NCBI RefSeq assembly: GCF_040529335.1
Contig: NZ_CP159534.1
Span: forward strand, 3,224,001 to 3,288,000
Reading direction: 5' to 3'
Length of the DNA stretch: 64,000 bases
DNA from: Streptomyces sp. HUAS MG91
GTDB lineage: Bacteria > Actinomycetota > Actinomycetes > Streptomycetales > Streptomycetaceae
The position numbers and the translations under genes were made by a program. The notes below the pieces were generated by a model. It ran no database searches. It was not told the DNA's origin and saw only the letters and a list, made by a program, of their open reading frames with translations. Shown piece after piece: positions 1 through 8,622 of the stretch. Positions within the stretch are counted from its first letter, which is position 1, and each line of letters starts with the position of its first letter.

Positions 1-277
1 CGGTGCAGGGTAGTTGCCGTCCGTGAGGCGGGGGCGCAGAGGCGGGTTCGGCGGGAGTACGGCGCGATCCGGCTGCTCAAGGCGCGGGGACGGGGGCCCC
101 GTTCATGAAGCGATGCCGAGGGGGGGGGCATCATGCAACCGGAAGGCTGTCGTTCCAGTCTTAGAGAGGGTGGGACGGTGGCCGGCCACTGATACGCCCG
201 GGATGGTCGAGGGGGACCGGTCACGGGCGGAGGACCGACGACCACGCGGTGACTCGCGTGCGGGGGGATGACTCAAC
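1..277. other. Leader region upstream of cslA, no gene
   Basis: I see no credible coding sequence here. The only open frames are arginine/glycine-rich translations typical of shadow frames in high-GC DNA. A run of nine or ten G lies at about 121-130. The purine-rich GGGGGGA at 261-267 is a suitable ribosome binding site for the ATG at 278. The cslA promoter should lie in this stretch, but I cannot assign -10/-35 elements with confidence. Confidence 0.5.
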
Positions 278-2218
278 ATGACGTCGACGCCGACGGGTGC
301 CCGCGGGCAGTTCGACCCGTCCGAGACGACCCAGCTGCGGGTGCCACCGCACCGCACCGGCGGCTTCAAGCGAATAAAGAAGAGCCTGCCGCGCTACGAC
401 TACGAGCACTACAGCCGGCTCGCCGGGCCCCTCACCCAGCCCGACCCGAGCAAGCCGTACACGGTGCAGTACCGCTCACTGCTCTCGCAGGAGCCGCACC
501 GGATCCGCGCGGCGCTCATGCTGGGCGCGGCCCCGCTGCTCTCGCTCGTGCTGCTGTTCTGGCTGCTCCAGCCCGAGCACTGGACCGAGCGCGACTACGT
601 GAAGTACGACTTCCTGCCCGCGCTCGACATCGTCATGCTCGTCGCGATCGGCCTGATCGAGCTCTTCCGCTGCATGAACGTCCTGTCGAACGCGCACGCG
701 ACGCTCGTCGCCCGGGACCCGATCCCGGTGGTGCCCGAGACCGGCACGAGAGTGGCGTTCCTGACCTCGTTCGTGCCCGGCAAGGAGCCGATCGAGATGG
801 TGACGAAGACCCTGGAGGCGGCGGTCAAGCTCCGCCACCGGGGCCTTCTTCACGTCTGGCTCCTCGACGAGGGCGACGACCCCGAGGTCAAGGAGGTCTG
901 CGCACGGCTCGGCGTGCACCACTTCTCCCGCAAGGGCGTCGCGAAGTGGAACCAGGCGAAGGGCCCGCACCGCGCGAAGACCAAGCACGGCAACTACAAC
1001 GCCTGGCTGGACGCGCACGGCGACGACTACGACTTCTTCGCCTCGGTCGACACCGACCACGTCCCGATGCCCAACTACCTGGAGCGGATGCTCGGCTTCT
1101 TCCGCGACCCGAACGTCGGATTCGTCATCGGCCCCCAGGTGTACGGCAATTACGACAACTTCGTCACCAAGGCCGCCGAGTCCCAGCAGTTCCTCTTCCA
1201 CGCGCTGATCCAGCGCGCGGGCAACCGCTACGGCTCACCCATGTTCGTCGGCACGTCGAACGCGGTGCGCATCAGCGCGCTCAAGCAGATCGGCGGCCTG
1301 TACGACTCGATCACCGAGGACATGGCGACCGGCTTCGAGATCCACCGCCACAAGAACCCGGCGACGGGCAAGAAGTGGCGCTCGGTGTACACGCCGGACG
1401 TGCTGGCCGTGGGCGAGGGCCCCAGCGCCTGGACGGACTTCTTCACGCAGCAGATGCGCTGGTCGCGCGGGACGTACGAGACGATCCTCAAGCAGTACTG
1501 GAAGGGCTTCTTCACGCTCCCGCCGAGCAAGCTCTTCAACTACACGATGATGATCATCTTCTACCCGATGGCCGCCATGAACTGGATTCTGGCGGCGCTG
1601 AGTTGCGCCCTGTTCCTGGGCCTGGGCGCCTCGGGTGTGAACATCGACCCGACGGTCTGGCTGATGCTGTACGGCAACGCCTCGGCGCTCCAGATCGGCC
1701 TCTACATCTGGAACCGCCGGCACAACGTCTCGCCGCACGAGCCCGAGGGCTCCGGCGGTGTGGCCGGTATGGTCATGTCCGCGCTGTCCGCGCCGCTGTA
1801 CGCGAAGGCGCTCATCGACTCGCTGCTGCGCCGCAAGAGCAAGTTCGTCGTGACCCCGAAGGGCGACTCGGCCAGCCCCGACCGGTGGTTCGGGACCTTC
1901 CGCTACCACTGGTACTTCATCGTCATCTTCGCCGCGTCGATCACGGCCGGCTTCGTCCTCGGGCACGCGCACCCGGCGATGATCACCTGGGCCTGCTTCG
2001 CGCTGCTCATCACCGCGCTGCCGATGTTCGCCTGGCGCTACATGCTGCGCCAGGACAAGAAGAAGCCGAAGCCGCCCGCGGGCGGGCCGGCCGATCAGCC
2101 GTACGTCCCCCGCCATGCCGCGCCGCAGCACGGCGTGCCGCAGCAGAAGCCCGCCTGGGTCGCGGACGGGGGCAACGACGAGACCATGCAGATCTCCCTG
2201 GGGGGACGTAACAAGTGA
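278..2218 (+). CDS. cslA: Cellulose synthase-like family 2 glycosyltransferase CslA
   Basis: Processive membrane glycosyltransferase of family GT2, expected to polymerise a beta-glycan at hyphal tips of Streptomyces. All hallmark motifs are present: an acidic LLDEGDD near residue 195, DTDH near 257, TED near 345 and QQMRW near 391. Two hydrophobic segments precede the catalytic domain (about 82-102 and 120-135) and several follow it (about 418-450, 465-485, 545-562, 568-588), the layout of a synthase that couples polymerisation to export. The tail is Pro/Gln-rich and cytoplasmic. ATG 278 is chosen because a GGGGGGA sits ten bases upstream; an ATG at 268 is in another frame. The stop overlaps the GTG of glxA by four bases, so the two are translationally coupled. 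Gene order matches the known cslA-glxA pair, which supports the name beyond simple GT2 similarity. Confidence 0.95.
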   Translation: MTSTPTGARGQFDPSETTQLRVPPHRTGGFKRIKKSLPRYDYEHYSRLAGPLTQPDPSKPYTVQYRSLLSQEPHRIRAALMLGAAPLLSLVLLFWLLQPEHWTERDYVKYDFLPALDIVMLVAIGLIELFRCMNVLSNAHATLVARDPIPVVPETGTRVAFLTSFVPGKEPIEMVTKTLEAAVKLRHRGLLHVWLLDEGDDPEVKEVCARLGVHHFSRKGVAKWNQAKGPHRAKTKHGNYNAWLDAHGDDYDFFASVDTDHVPMPNYLERMLGFFRDPNVGFVIGPQVYGNYDNFVTKAAESQQFLFHALIQRAGNRYGSPMFVGTSNAVRISALKQIGGLYDSITEDMATGFEIHRHKNPATGKKWRSVYTPDVLAVGEGPSAWTDFFTQQMRWSRGTYETILKQYWKGFFTLPPSKLFNYTMMIIFYPMAAMNWILAALSCALFLGLGASGVNIDPTVWLMLYGNASALQIGLYIWNRRHNVSPHEPEGSGGVAGMVMSALSAPLYAKALIDSLLRRKSKFVVTPKGDSASPDRWFGTFRYHWYFIVIFAASITAGFVLGHAHPAMITWACFALLITALPMFAWRYMLRQDKKKPKPPAGGPADQPYVPRHAAPQHGVPQQKPAWVADGGNDETMQISLGGRNK

Positions 2219-4155
2219 AAGACGGTGCGAGCCGCCGCCGTGCCCGGCGGATAGCCATCGGCACGGTGGTGGTACTGGCGATCGCCGGGATGAACGGCCC
2301 CTGGCTGTATCGCTTCGGATCGGCCAAGTACCACGAGTACAAGATCAACAGACCGGAGTACAAGGCCGAGAACGGGCACTGGGACGTCATCGACTTCCCC
2401 AAGGACCTGCGCCTCAACACGATCCACGCGGCGCTGCTGCACACCGGCAAGATCCTGCTGATCGCCGGGTCGGGCAACAACCAGAAGAACTTCGACGCGA
2501 AGAAGTTCGACACCCGGCTCTACGACCCGGTGAAGAACACCATCAAGAAGATCGACACGCCGACCGACCTGTTCTGCACGGGCCACACCCAGCTGGCCAA
2601 CGGCAATCTGCTGATCGCGGGCGGCACCAAGCGCTACGAGAAGCTCAAGGGCGACGTCACCAAGGCCGGCGGCCTGATGATCGTGCACAACGAGGACCCG
2701 GACGCGCCGAAGACCATCAAGGCCGGCACCCGCTTCACCGGCAAGGAGAGCGGCAAGACCTTCGTCGCCAAGGACAACATCGTCGTCCCGCGCGCCAAGA
2801 AGGTCTTCGACCCGGCCACCGGCGCCTTCCAGCGCAACGACCCCGGACTCGGCCGCGTCTACGTCGAGGCGCAGCGCTCCGGCACCAAGTACGAGACGGG
2901 CACCCAGGACAACTACCGGGTGCAGGGCCTCACCGGTCCCGACGCGCGCAACGTGTACGGCATCGCGCAGAAGCTCGCGCTCGACAAGAAGGACTTCCAG
3001 GGGATCCGCGACTCCTACGAGTTCGACCCGGTCGCCGAGAAGTACATCAAGGTCGACCCGATGAACGAGGCGCGCTGGTACCCCACGCTGACCACGCTCT
3101 CGGACGGCAGGGTGCTCTCCGTCTCCGGCCTCGACGAGATCGGGCAGCTGGTGCCCGGCAAGAACGAGGTGTACGACCCGAAGACGAAGAAGTGGACGTA
3201 CCTGACGAAGGACGTCCGCCAGTTCCCCACCTACCCGGCGCTGTTCCAGATGGAGAACGGCAAGATCTTCTACTCGGGGTCGAACGCGGGATACGGCCCC
3301 GACAACGTCGGCCGCAAGCCCGGCATCTGGGACCTGACGGACAACAAGTTCCAGAAGATCCCCGGCCTGTCCGACGCGAACATGATGGAGACGTCGAACA
3401 CGGTCGAGCTGCCGCCCGCGCAGAGCCAGAAGTACATGGTGATCGGCGGCGGCGGGGTCGGCGAGTCCAAGCTGTCCAGCAACAAGACCCGGATCGTCGA
3501 TCTCACCGCGAAGAAGCCGGCGTTCACCGACGGCCCGACGCTGGAGAAGGGCACCCGCTACCCGCAGGCGTCGGTCCTGCCCGACGACTCCATCCTCGTC
3601 TCGGGCGGCTCCGAGGACTACCGCGGCCGCGGTGACTCCAACATCCACCAGGCCCGGATCTACGACACGGCGACCAACTCCTTCAAGCGGGTCGCCGACC
3701 CGGCGGTGGGCCGCAACTACCACTCGGGGTCGCTGCTGCTCCCCGACGGCCGCGTGCTGTTCTTCGGCTCCGACTCGCTGTACGCGGACAAGGCCGACAC
3801 CAAGCCGGGCGTGTTCGAGCAGCGCCTGGAGATGTACACGCCGCCCTACCTGTACCGGGACTCCCGCCCGACCCTGGAGAGCGGCGAGAAGACCATCAGG
3901 CGCGGCGCCTCGGCCACGTACGGCACCGCCCACGCCTCGTCCATCAAGACGGCGCGGCTGATCAGGCCGAGCGCGTCCACGCACGTCACCGACGTCGACC
4001 AGACGTCGATCGCGCTGGACCTGAAGAAGTCCGACGACTCGATCACGGTGACGGTGCCCAAGAGCCGGTCACTGGTCGAATCCGGCTGGTACATGCTGTT
4101 CGTGACGGACGATCAGGGCACACCCAGCAAGGCACAGTGGGTGCACGTGCCGTAG
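2215..4155 (+). CDS. glxA: Galactose-oxidase-like copper radical oxidase GlxA
   Basis: Membrane-anchored mononuclear copper radical oxidase that works with CslA in glycan deposition and hyphal morphogenesis. An N-terminal signal anchor (about residues 10-28, after KDGASRRRARR) is followed by Kelch-type beta-propeller repeats (recurring LPDGRV/LSDGRV blades) and a C-terminal Ig-like domain. Active-site residues are visible: Cys121 in DLFCTGH and Tyr289 in RWYPT (the thioether pair), Trp288 next to it, axial Tyr502 and copper ligand His503 in RNYHSGS, and His590 in STHVTDVDQ. Trp288 is the stacking residue I recall for the S. lividans enzyme. The GTG start lies in a GTGA overlap with cslA. Length (646 aa) fits the family. 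Substrate cannot be told from sequence. Confidence 0.95.
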   Translation: MKDGASRRRARRIAIGTVVVLAIAGMNGPWLYRFGSAKYHEYKINRPEYKAENGHWDVIDFPKDLRLNTIHAALLHTGKILLIAGSGNNQKNFDAKKFDTRLYDPVKNTIKKIDTPTDLFCTGHTQLANGNLLIAGGTKRYEKLKGDVTKAGGLMIVHNEDPDAPKTIKAGTRFTGKESGKTFVAKDNIVVPRAKKVFDPATGAFQRNDPGLGRVYVEAQRSGTKYETGTQDNYRVQGLTGPDARNVYGIAQKLALDKKDFQGIRDSYEFDPVAEKYIKVDPMNEARWYPTLTTLSDGRVLSVSGLDEIGQLVPGKNEVYDPKTKKWTYLTKDVRQFPTYPALFQMENGKIFYSGSNAGYGPDNVGRKPGIWDLTDNKFQKIPGLSDANMMETSNTVELPPAQSQKYMVIGGGGVGESKLSSNKTRIVDLTAKKPAFTDGPTLEKGTRYPQASVLPDDSILVSGGSEDYRGRGDSNIHQARIYDTATNSFKRVADPAVGRNYHSGSLLLPDGRVLFFGSDSLYADKADTKPGVFEQRLEMYTPPYLYRDSRPTLESGEKTIRRGASATYGTAHASSIKTARLIRPSASTHVTDVDQTSIALDLKKSDDSITVTVPKSRSLVESGWYMLFVTDDQGTPSKAQWVHVP

Positions 4156-4172
4156 CCGCGGCCCACAACGAC

Positions 4173-4209
4173 CGCGGGGGCGAAGGGCATCGCGCCCCTC
4201 GCCCCCGCG
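4173..4209. terminator. Bidirectional terminator between glxA and the GH6 gene
   Basis: Perfect 11-bp inverted repeat: CGCGGGGGCGA at 4173-4183 and its complement at 4199-4209, with a 15-base loop. It lies in the 64-base gap between two convergent stop codons, so it can end transcripts from both sides. It has no T-tract, as is usual in Streptomyces. Confidence 0.75.
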
Positions 4210-4219
4210 ACTTTCCCCG

Positions 4220-5224
4220 TCATCGCCCGGCGTTGGCCAGCTTCACCGCGTACGCGCCCCACCAGGCGCCGGCCTTCGGCCCGCCCTTGCAGGTGCCGTC
4301 GGACTCGCCCGGCCGCTTCACCCACAGGTACGCCTTCACCAGCGGGTCGCCGGTCTTCGTGGTCGGCGTCTCGCCGAGGGCCCGCCCCGGCGGGTTGCAC
4401 CAGCGCTCGTTCGGATCGCCGCCCGTGTACGGCCCGTTGCCGTTGCGGCTGGTGTCGACGACGAACGGCTTGCCGCCGACCTTCGCCGAGAGCTCCTTGC
4501 CGTAGCGGATGGAGTCCTCGGTGGAGTAGAAGTTCGACACGTTCACCGAGAAGCCGTCGGCCTGGCCGACGCCGGAGCGCTGGAGCGCCGGGGAGAGCTG
4601 GTCGGGCTTGCCCCAGCCCGCGTTCCCCGCGTCCAGGTACACCTTGGTGTCCTTCAGCGTCCTGAGCTTGGTGACGGCGCCCTTGAGGAGGTCGTAGCGC
4701 TCCTCGTGGAACTGACCCGGCGTGCAGTTGTCCACCATGTGCTGCACCGCGTCCGGCTCCAGGATCACCGTCGCGGGCCGGTCGCCTATCCCTGCGGCGA
4801 CCTGGTCGATGAACGCCCGGTACGCGTTGCCGTCCGAGGCGCCGCCCTGCGAATAGCTGCCGCAGTCGCGGTGCGGGATGTTGTAGATGACGAGCAGCGC
4901 GTCCCGGTCCGCCTTCTGGGCGGCCTCGGTGTAGCCGCGCGCCTGCGACTCGGCGTTCTCCGGCAGGATCCACTCGCCGCTCGGCTGCTCCGCGATCCTG
5001 CGGACCGCCTTGGCCTCGGCGTCCTTGCCGTCCTTCTCCAGTGCGGCCACGGCCTCGGCCGCCTTGCTGTCGGGATTGACCCAGAACGGATCGGCGCTCT
5101 TCGGCTGCTGCCCGACCGGACCGGCCGTGCTGTCGTCGCCCTTCTTGTCGCCTCCGGAGGAACACGCGGACACGAGCAGCGCCGCCCCCACGACGACCGC
5201 GCCGGCCGTCAGTTTCCGGTACAT
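4220..5224 (-). CDS. cslZ: Glycoside hydrolase family 6 lipoprotein (endoglucanase)
   Basis: Secreted GH6 beta-1,4-glucanase, expected to trim or release the glycan made by CslA. The N terminus is a lipoprotein signal with lipobox LVSAC, so the mature enzyme is tethered outside the membrane. GH6 landmarks follow in order: VIYNIPHRDC, VILEPDAV (containing the conserved Asp), VYLDAGNAGW, FSVNVSNFY, FVVDTSRNGNGP and WCNPPGRALG. ATG 5224 has a GGGGGAG ribosome site a few bases upstream. The gene converges on glxA and shares its terminator. The symbol follows the known cslA-glxA-cslZ neighbourhood; I am sure of GH6 but less sure that the symbol is used for this orientation. Confidence 0.88.
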   Translation of the reverse strand: MYRKLTAGAVVVGAALLVSACSSGGDKKGDDSTAGPVGQQPKSADPFWVNPDSKAAEAVAALEKDGKDAEAKAVRRIAEQPSGEWILPENAESQARGYTEAAQKADRDALLVIYNIPHRDCGSYSQGGASDGNAYRAFIDQVAAGIGDRPATVILEPDAVQHMVDNCTPGQFHEERYDLLKGAVTKLRTLKDTKVYLDAGNAGWGKPDQLSPALQRSGVGQADGFSVNVSNFYSTEDSIRYGKELSAKVGGKPFVVDTSRNGNGPYTGGDPNERWCNPPGRALGETPTTKTGDPLVKAYLWVKRPGESDGTCKGGPKAGAWWGAYAVKLANAGR

Positions 5225-5386
5225 CCACTCCCCCTTGGGTGCACTGTCTGGCCCTCAATCGTGACATACGGCTCCGCGCGGCCACGAGGCCGGACGATGC
5301 TTGTCAAAGAGCTGTTACAGCACGCGGGAGCAGGGTAGGCGCCGGGCGTCGGGGACCTTGCCTCAGGGTTGGAAGAGGTGACACAC

Positions 5387-6139
5387 ATGTCGCAGGAGTC
5401 CCGCGAACTGCGCCTCGCAGCAACACTGGTGGAGTTCGCCGACACCCTCATCGGGGACTTCGATCCCGCACTTCACCTGAGCCGGCTGGCCGACCGCTGT
5501 CTGGAGTTCCTGGACGCGCGCGGCGCCGCCGTGACCCTGCTGGAGGGGAACGGCCGGCCGGGCCCGCTCGTGCACGGCGCCCGGCAGCCGCAGTCCGTCC
5601 GGGAACTCCTCGAGTGGGAGCAGGAGTCCGGCCCGGTGCGCGACAGCCTGGCGCCCGGCAGGACGGCGCTGGCCGTCTCCCTGGTGTCGCGGGAGGCCGC
5701 CGCCCGCTGGCCCGAGTTCACCGCGGCCGCCCGCCGGTTCGGGATCGCGTCGACGTACGCGGTGCCGCTGTGCCGGCACGAGACACTGCTCGGCGCGCTC
5801 AGCGTCTACGCACCGCACCCGCCGTCCGCGCACGGCGAGTTGGCGATCGCACAGACACTTGCCGACGCAACCACCGTCGGGCTGCTCAATCACCGTGCCT
5901 ACGCCCAGTACAGGAAGGTGGCGGGACAGCTGCGAGAAGCACTTGCCAGCCGTGTGCGGATCGAACAGGCAAAGGGGATGCTCGCCGAGCGCTGGGGCAC
6001 GACTCCGGACGGCGCGTTCGACACGTTGCGGCAGTACGCGCGCAGGAACCGGCGGCCGCTCGATCAGGTCGCGCGCGCCGTCGTGCACCGCACCCTGACC
6101 GACTCCCAGTTGCGCCCCGACAGGTACGGACCTGCCTGA
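5387..6139 (+). CDS. GAF and ANTAR domain regulator
   Basis: Predicted cytoplasmic RNA-binding antiterminator-type regulator. An N-terminal GAF sensor (about residues 15-165, with LLEGNG and TYAVPLCRHETLLGALSVYA) is followed by a C-terminal ANTAR helical bundle (about 180-240; signature RIEQAKGMLAERWG and the ending RRPLDQVARAVV). ANTAR domains bind paired hexaloop RNA hairpins and prevent termination. ATG 5387 is preferred over the upstream TTG 5369 because GGAAGAGG at 5371-5378 is correctly spaced from 5387. It is monocistronic and divergent from the GH6 gene. Its ligand and RNA targets cannot be seen. Confidence 0.85.
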   Translation: MSQESRELRLAATLVEFADTLIGDFDPALHLSRLADRCLEFLDARGAAVTLLEGNGRPGPLVHGARQPQSVRELLEWEQESGPVRDSLAPGRTALAVSLVSREAAARWPEFTAAARRFGIASTYAVPLCRHETLLGALSVYAPHPPSAHGELAIAQTLADATTVGLLNHRAYAQYRKVAGQLREALASRVRIEQAKGMLAERWGTTPDGAFDTLRQYARRNRRPLDQVARAVVHRTLTDSQLRPDRYGPA

Positions 6140-6277
6140 GAAGCGGCTCCCACCTGCGACGACCACGCAGCGCCACCATCCTCGTACTTGGCGTCAAACA
6201 CCCTCTATCCTGCGCGCCGCATCCGTCCTAGAGTCGGTCCCGGTGGCCCCAGACCTCGGCCTTCAGGACCGGGAAGG

Positions 6278-6294
6278 TTCCCCGCCTCGGGGAA
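6278..6294. terminator. Hairpin downstream of the ANTAR gene
   Basis: A 7-bp perfect stem, TTCCCCG and CGGGGAA, with a three-base loop lies about 140 bases after the ANTAR-gene stop. It is a plausible factor-independent terminator for the plus strand. Confidence 0.5.
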
Positions 6295-6367
6295 TGTCCT
6301 TCAAGCCTCCTGCGCCGGCGCCGGGTTACTCCCGCAGCCCGCTGCGCGCGCGGTCGAGGACCAGTCC

Positions 6368-6401
6368 GGCCGGCGGCTCCGGGGGGAGCGGGCCGCCGGC
6401 C
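6368..6401. terminator. GC-rich hairpin downstream of the class F sortase
   Basis: GGCCGGCGG at 6368-6376 pairs with CCGCCGGCC at 6393-6401. It lies about 20 bases past the minus-strand sortase stop at 6422. With the 6278-6294 hairpin it separates two convergent genes. I see no coding sequence in the 282-base gap 6140-6421. Confidence 0.6.
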
Positions 6402-6421
6402 GGCCAGGTGCGTCCCACCTG

Positions 6422-7090
6422 TCAGCCGGCCTTGTGCGAGGGCTCCTGAACGCCCGACAAGTAGGCGGAGACGACGACGTTCGCCGTGTAGGTGCGCGAC
6501 GCCTTGTCGAAGGTGCCGCCGCAGGTGATCAGGCGCAGTTCGGCGCGGTCCGGGTCGTGCGGGCCGTAGGCCTTCGCGGGGTCGAAGTGCGCGCGGTCGT
6601 AGACCTCGACCTCGTCGACGGTGAACGCGGCGATGGAGCCGTCGTCGCGCACCACCTTCACGGTGTCGCCGGGCTTGGCCTCGCTGAGGTGGTAGAAGAC
6701 GGCCGGCCGGGTCTCGGTGTCGACGTGGCCGACGAACAGCGAGGTGCCCCGCTCCCCCGGCCGGGCGCCCCCGCCGTACCAGCCGACGACGCCCGCCTGG
6801 TCGTAGGGCGGCGGGTCGACGGCGCCGCCGCCGTCCAGGCCGCGGGCCACGACGGGTGCCTGGATGCGCAGCGCGGCGACGTCGACGCGCTGCGGCTTGG
6901 CGCCCTTGACCGGCTTGTGGGCGGCGGGCAGCTCGGCCCCGAAGGGGCGGCCGACGGCGGCGGCGTCGCCGGTGGCGGGCCCGGACAGGGAGACGTCGGT
7001 GGCCCCGCGGCCCCACAGCCACAGGCCGAGCAGGAGCACCGCCCAGGCGATGCCCGTGATCAGCCGTCCCGTGCCGGGATGCTTGCTCAC
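6422..7090 (-). CDS. Class F sortase
   Basis: Membrane-anchored cysteine transpeptidase of the actinobacterial class F group. One N-terminal transmembrane helix (about residues 10-26, ITGIAWAVLLLGLWLWG) is followed by a linker and a single sortase beta-barrel. Catalytic His is in FVGHVDT and catalytic Cys in LITCGGTFD; the usual downstream Arg is harder to place, the candidate being the Arg of KASRTYT. The GTG start at 7090 follows the stop of the upstream secreted-protein gene by seven bases, so the two form an operon and the partner is a possible substrate or accessory. Length (222 aa) is normal. The preferred sorting motif cannot be derived from the enzyme alone. Confidence 0.88.
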   Translation of the reverse strand: MSKHPGTGRLITGIAWAVLLLGLWLWGRGATDVSLSGPATGDAAAVGRPFGAELPAAHKPVKGAKPQRVDVAALRIQAPVVARGLDGGGAVDPPPYDQAGVVGWYGGGARPGERGTSLFVGHVDTETRPAVFYHLSEAKPGDTVKVVRDDGSIAAFTVDEVEVYDRAHFDPAKAYGPHDPDRAELRLITCGGTFDKASRTYTANVVVSAYLSGVQEPSHKAG

Positions 7091-7097
7091 CGTGGGT

Positions 7098-7676
7098 TCA
7101 GCTCCGGGCGGACCGGCGGCGCCGGACGCTGCGGAAGGCCACGGCGACGGCGGCGACCGCGGCGAGGATCAGCCCGATGACGGCGTGCCGGGTGCCGGGG
7201 CCCTCGGTGGTCACGGCCGCCCGGCCGGTGTGCGCGGCGGCCGCCGGGTGGGCCGCGGTGCCGCCGCCCCCGGCGTGCACGGGCGCGGTCGGCGTCGGCG
7301 GCGGGGTGTGGCCGCCCGGCAGCACCCGGAGGCTGCCCTTGATCTCGGAGACGATGTCGTGGCCGGGGCAGACCACGAGGATGTCGTAGGTGCCGGGGGC
7401 GGCGGACGACTTCACCCGGGCCTCGCCGAACAGGGTCGGCCGGTCGGCGGAGGGCCCGAGCCGGGCGGCCGACACGAACGCCGCCGACGTGGCCGTGCCG
7501 GTCCTGCCGTCGCAGCCGGAGACCCGCAGGTCGACCTCGGTGCCCGGCGGCACGCCGTAGGGGGTGACGGTGACGGATCCGCCGCCCTCCGCGTGGGCCG
7601 GGGCCGCGAGGACCGGCAGTGTCACCAGAACGGCGGCCGCGCCTGCGGCACGGAGAGCGAGCAGATCTGTACGCAT
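7098..7676 (-). CDS. Secreted, C-terminally anchored protein, sortase partner
   Basis: 192-residue exported protein of unknown function. A Sec signal peptide ends near APAHA (about residue 29). A compact beta-rich domain follows, with two cysteines (VSGCDG and VVCPGHD) that could form a disulfide, then a Pro/Ala/His-rich spacer, a C-terminal hydrophobic helix (VIGLILAAVAAVAVAF) and a basic tail RSVRRRRSARS. The tail has the layout of a cell-wall sorting signal, but no LPxTG or LAxTG precedes the helix. It may simply be membrane anchored, or it may use an atypical motif for the class F sortase encoded seven bases downstream. An excellent AGGAGGTTC precedes the start. Confidence 0.75.
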   Translation of the reverse strand: MRTDLLALRAAGAAAVLVTLPVLAAPAHAEGGGSVTVTPYGVPPGTEVDLRVSGCDGRTGTATSAAFVSAARLGPSADRPTLFGEARVKSSAAPGTYDILVVCPGHDIVSEIKGSLRVLPGGHTPPPTPTAPVHAGGGGTAAHPAAAAHTGRAAVTTEGPGTRHAVIGLILAAVAAVAVAFRSVRRRRSARS

Positions 7677-7759
7677 CGTGAACCTCCTGTTACTGGCAGG
7701 TTCACGCGCCGGGCCGCATTCCGCATCCCGGGAGCCGCCGTGCGACGGAGATCAGGCGG

Positions 7760-8539
7760 TCACACCAGGTCGACGAGGTCCGCGATGGAGTCGACGACGT
7801 GCGACGGCGTGAACGGGTACTTCGCGATGTCGGCGTCGCTGGTCAGCCCGGTGCGCACCAGGAAGGTCTGCATGCCCGCCTCCAGGCCGGCCAGCACGTC
7901 GGTGTCCATCCGGTCGCCGATCATGGCGCTGGTCTCGGAGTGCGCCCCGATGGCGTTCAGCCCGGTGCGCATCATCAGCGGGTTCGGCTTGCCCGCGAAG
8001 TAGGGCTGCTTGCCGGTCGCCTTGGTGATGAGCGCGGCGACGGCGCCGGTGGCGGGCAGCGGACCCTCGGTGGAGGGGCCGGTCTCGTCGGGGTTGGTGC
8101 AGATGAAGCGGGCGCCGTCGTTGATCAGGCGCACGGCCTTGGTCATGGCCTCGAAGGAGTACGTGCGCGTCTCGCCCAGCACCACGTAGTCGGGGGCGTG
8201 GTCGGTGAGGACGTAGCCGATGTCGTGCAGGGCGGTCGTCAGGCCCGCCTCGCCGATCACGTACGCGGTGCCGCCGGGCCGCTGGGACTCCAGGAACTTG
8301 GCGGTGGCCAGCGCGGACGTCCAGATGTTGCCGACCGGGACCTCGAGGCCCATGCGGGTGAGGCGGGCCTGGAGGTCGCGGGCCGTGTAGATCGAGTTGT
8401 TGGTCAGCACCAGGAAGGGCTTGCCGGAGTCGCGGAGCTTCTTGATGAAGGAGTCGGCGCCCGGGATCGGCACACCTTCGTGGATGAGCACCCCGTCCAT
8501 GTCGGTGAGCCACGAATCGATGGGCTTGCGCTCTGCCAT
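7760..8539 (-). CDS. HAD-IIA family phosphatase (NagD/PNPase type)
   Basis: Soluble haloacid-dehalogenase-superfamily hydrolase of subclass IIA. The four HAD motifs are clear: LTDMDGVLIHEG (nucleophile and acid/base Asp), VLTNNS, AGKPNP with the catalytic Lys, and MIGDRMDTD with metal-binding Asp. The C2 cap lies between motifs II and III. Relatives dephosphorylate nucleotides, p-nitrophenyl phosphate or glycerol phosphate; which one applies here is not visible. ATG 8539 is preceded by an AGGAGTG ribosome site. The open frame continues upstream on the same strand but overlaps the phosphatase gene and has no further support. A transport-phosphatase context lies just upstream, but a terminator separates them. 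Confidence 0.88.
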   Translation of the reverse strand: MAERKPIDSWLTDMDGVLIHEGVPIPGADSFIKKLRDSGKPFLVLTNNSIYTARDLQARLTRMGLEVPVGNIWTSALATAKFLESQRPGGTAYVIGEAGLTTALHDIGYVLTDHAPDYVVLGETRTYSFEAMTKAVRLINDGARFICTNPDETGPSTEGPLPATGAVAALITKATGKQPYFAGKPNPLMMRTGLNAIGAHSETSAMIGDRMDTDVLAGLEAGMQTFLVRTGLTSDADIAKYPFTPSHVVDSIADLVDLV

Positions 8540-8555
8540 GGGGTGCACTCCTGCG

Positions 8556-8570
8556 GTTTCGCTGCGAAAC
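8556..8570. other. Short palindrome in the leader of the HAD gene
   Basis: GTTTCG and CGAAAC flank a three-base CTG loop, about 16 bases upstream of the HAD-phosphatase start. It could be an operator or a 5' leader hairpin. I cannot decide between them. Confidence 0.35.
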
Positions 8571-8578
8571 AAGTGAAC

Positions 8579-8616
8579 TGAGGGGCGCCGGGACCACTCT
8601 GTGCCGACGCCCCTCA
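8579..8616. terminator. Terminator of the phosphatase gene
   Basis: TGAGGGGCG at 8579-8587 pairs with CGCCCCTCA at 8608-8616. The stem begins seven bases after the minus-strand stop at 8623, so it ends transcription of the alkaline-phosphatase-family gene ahead of the HAD gene. Confidence 0.7.
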
Positions 8617-8622
8617 CCCTAA

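Noticed and set aside
2095..3984. 629-codon minus-strand frame opposite glxA
   Set aside because: GlxA on the plus strand has all copper-site residues; the opposite frame is low-complexity.
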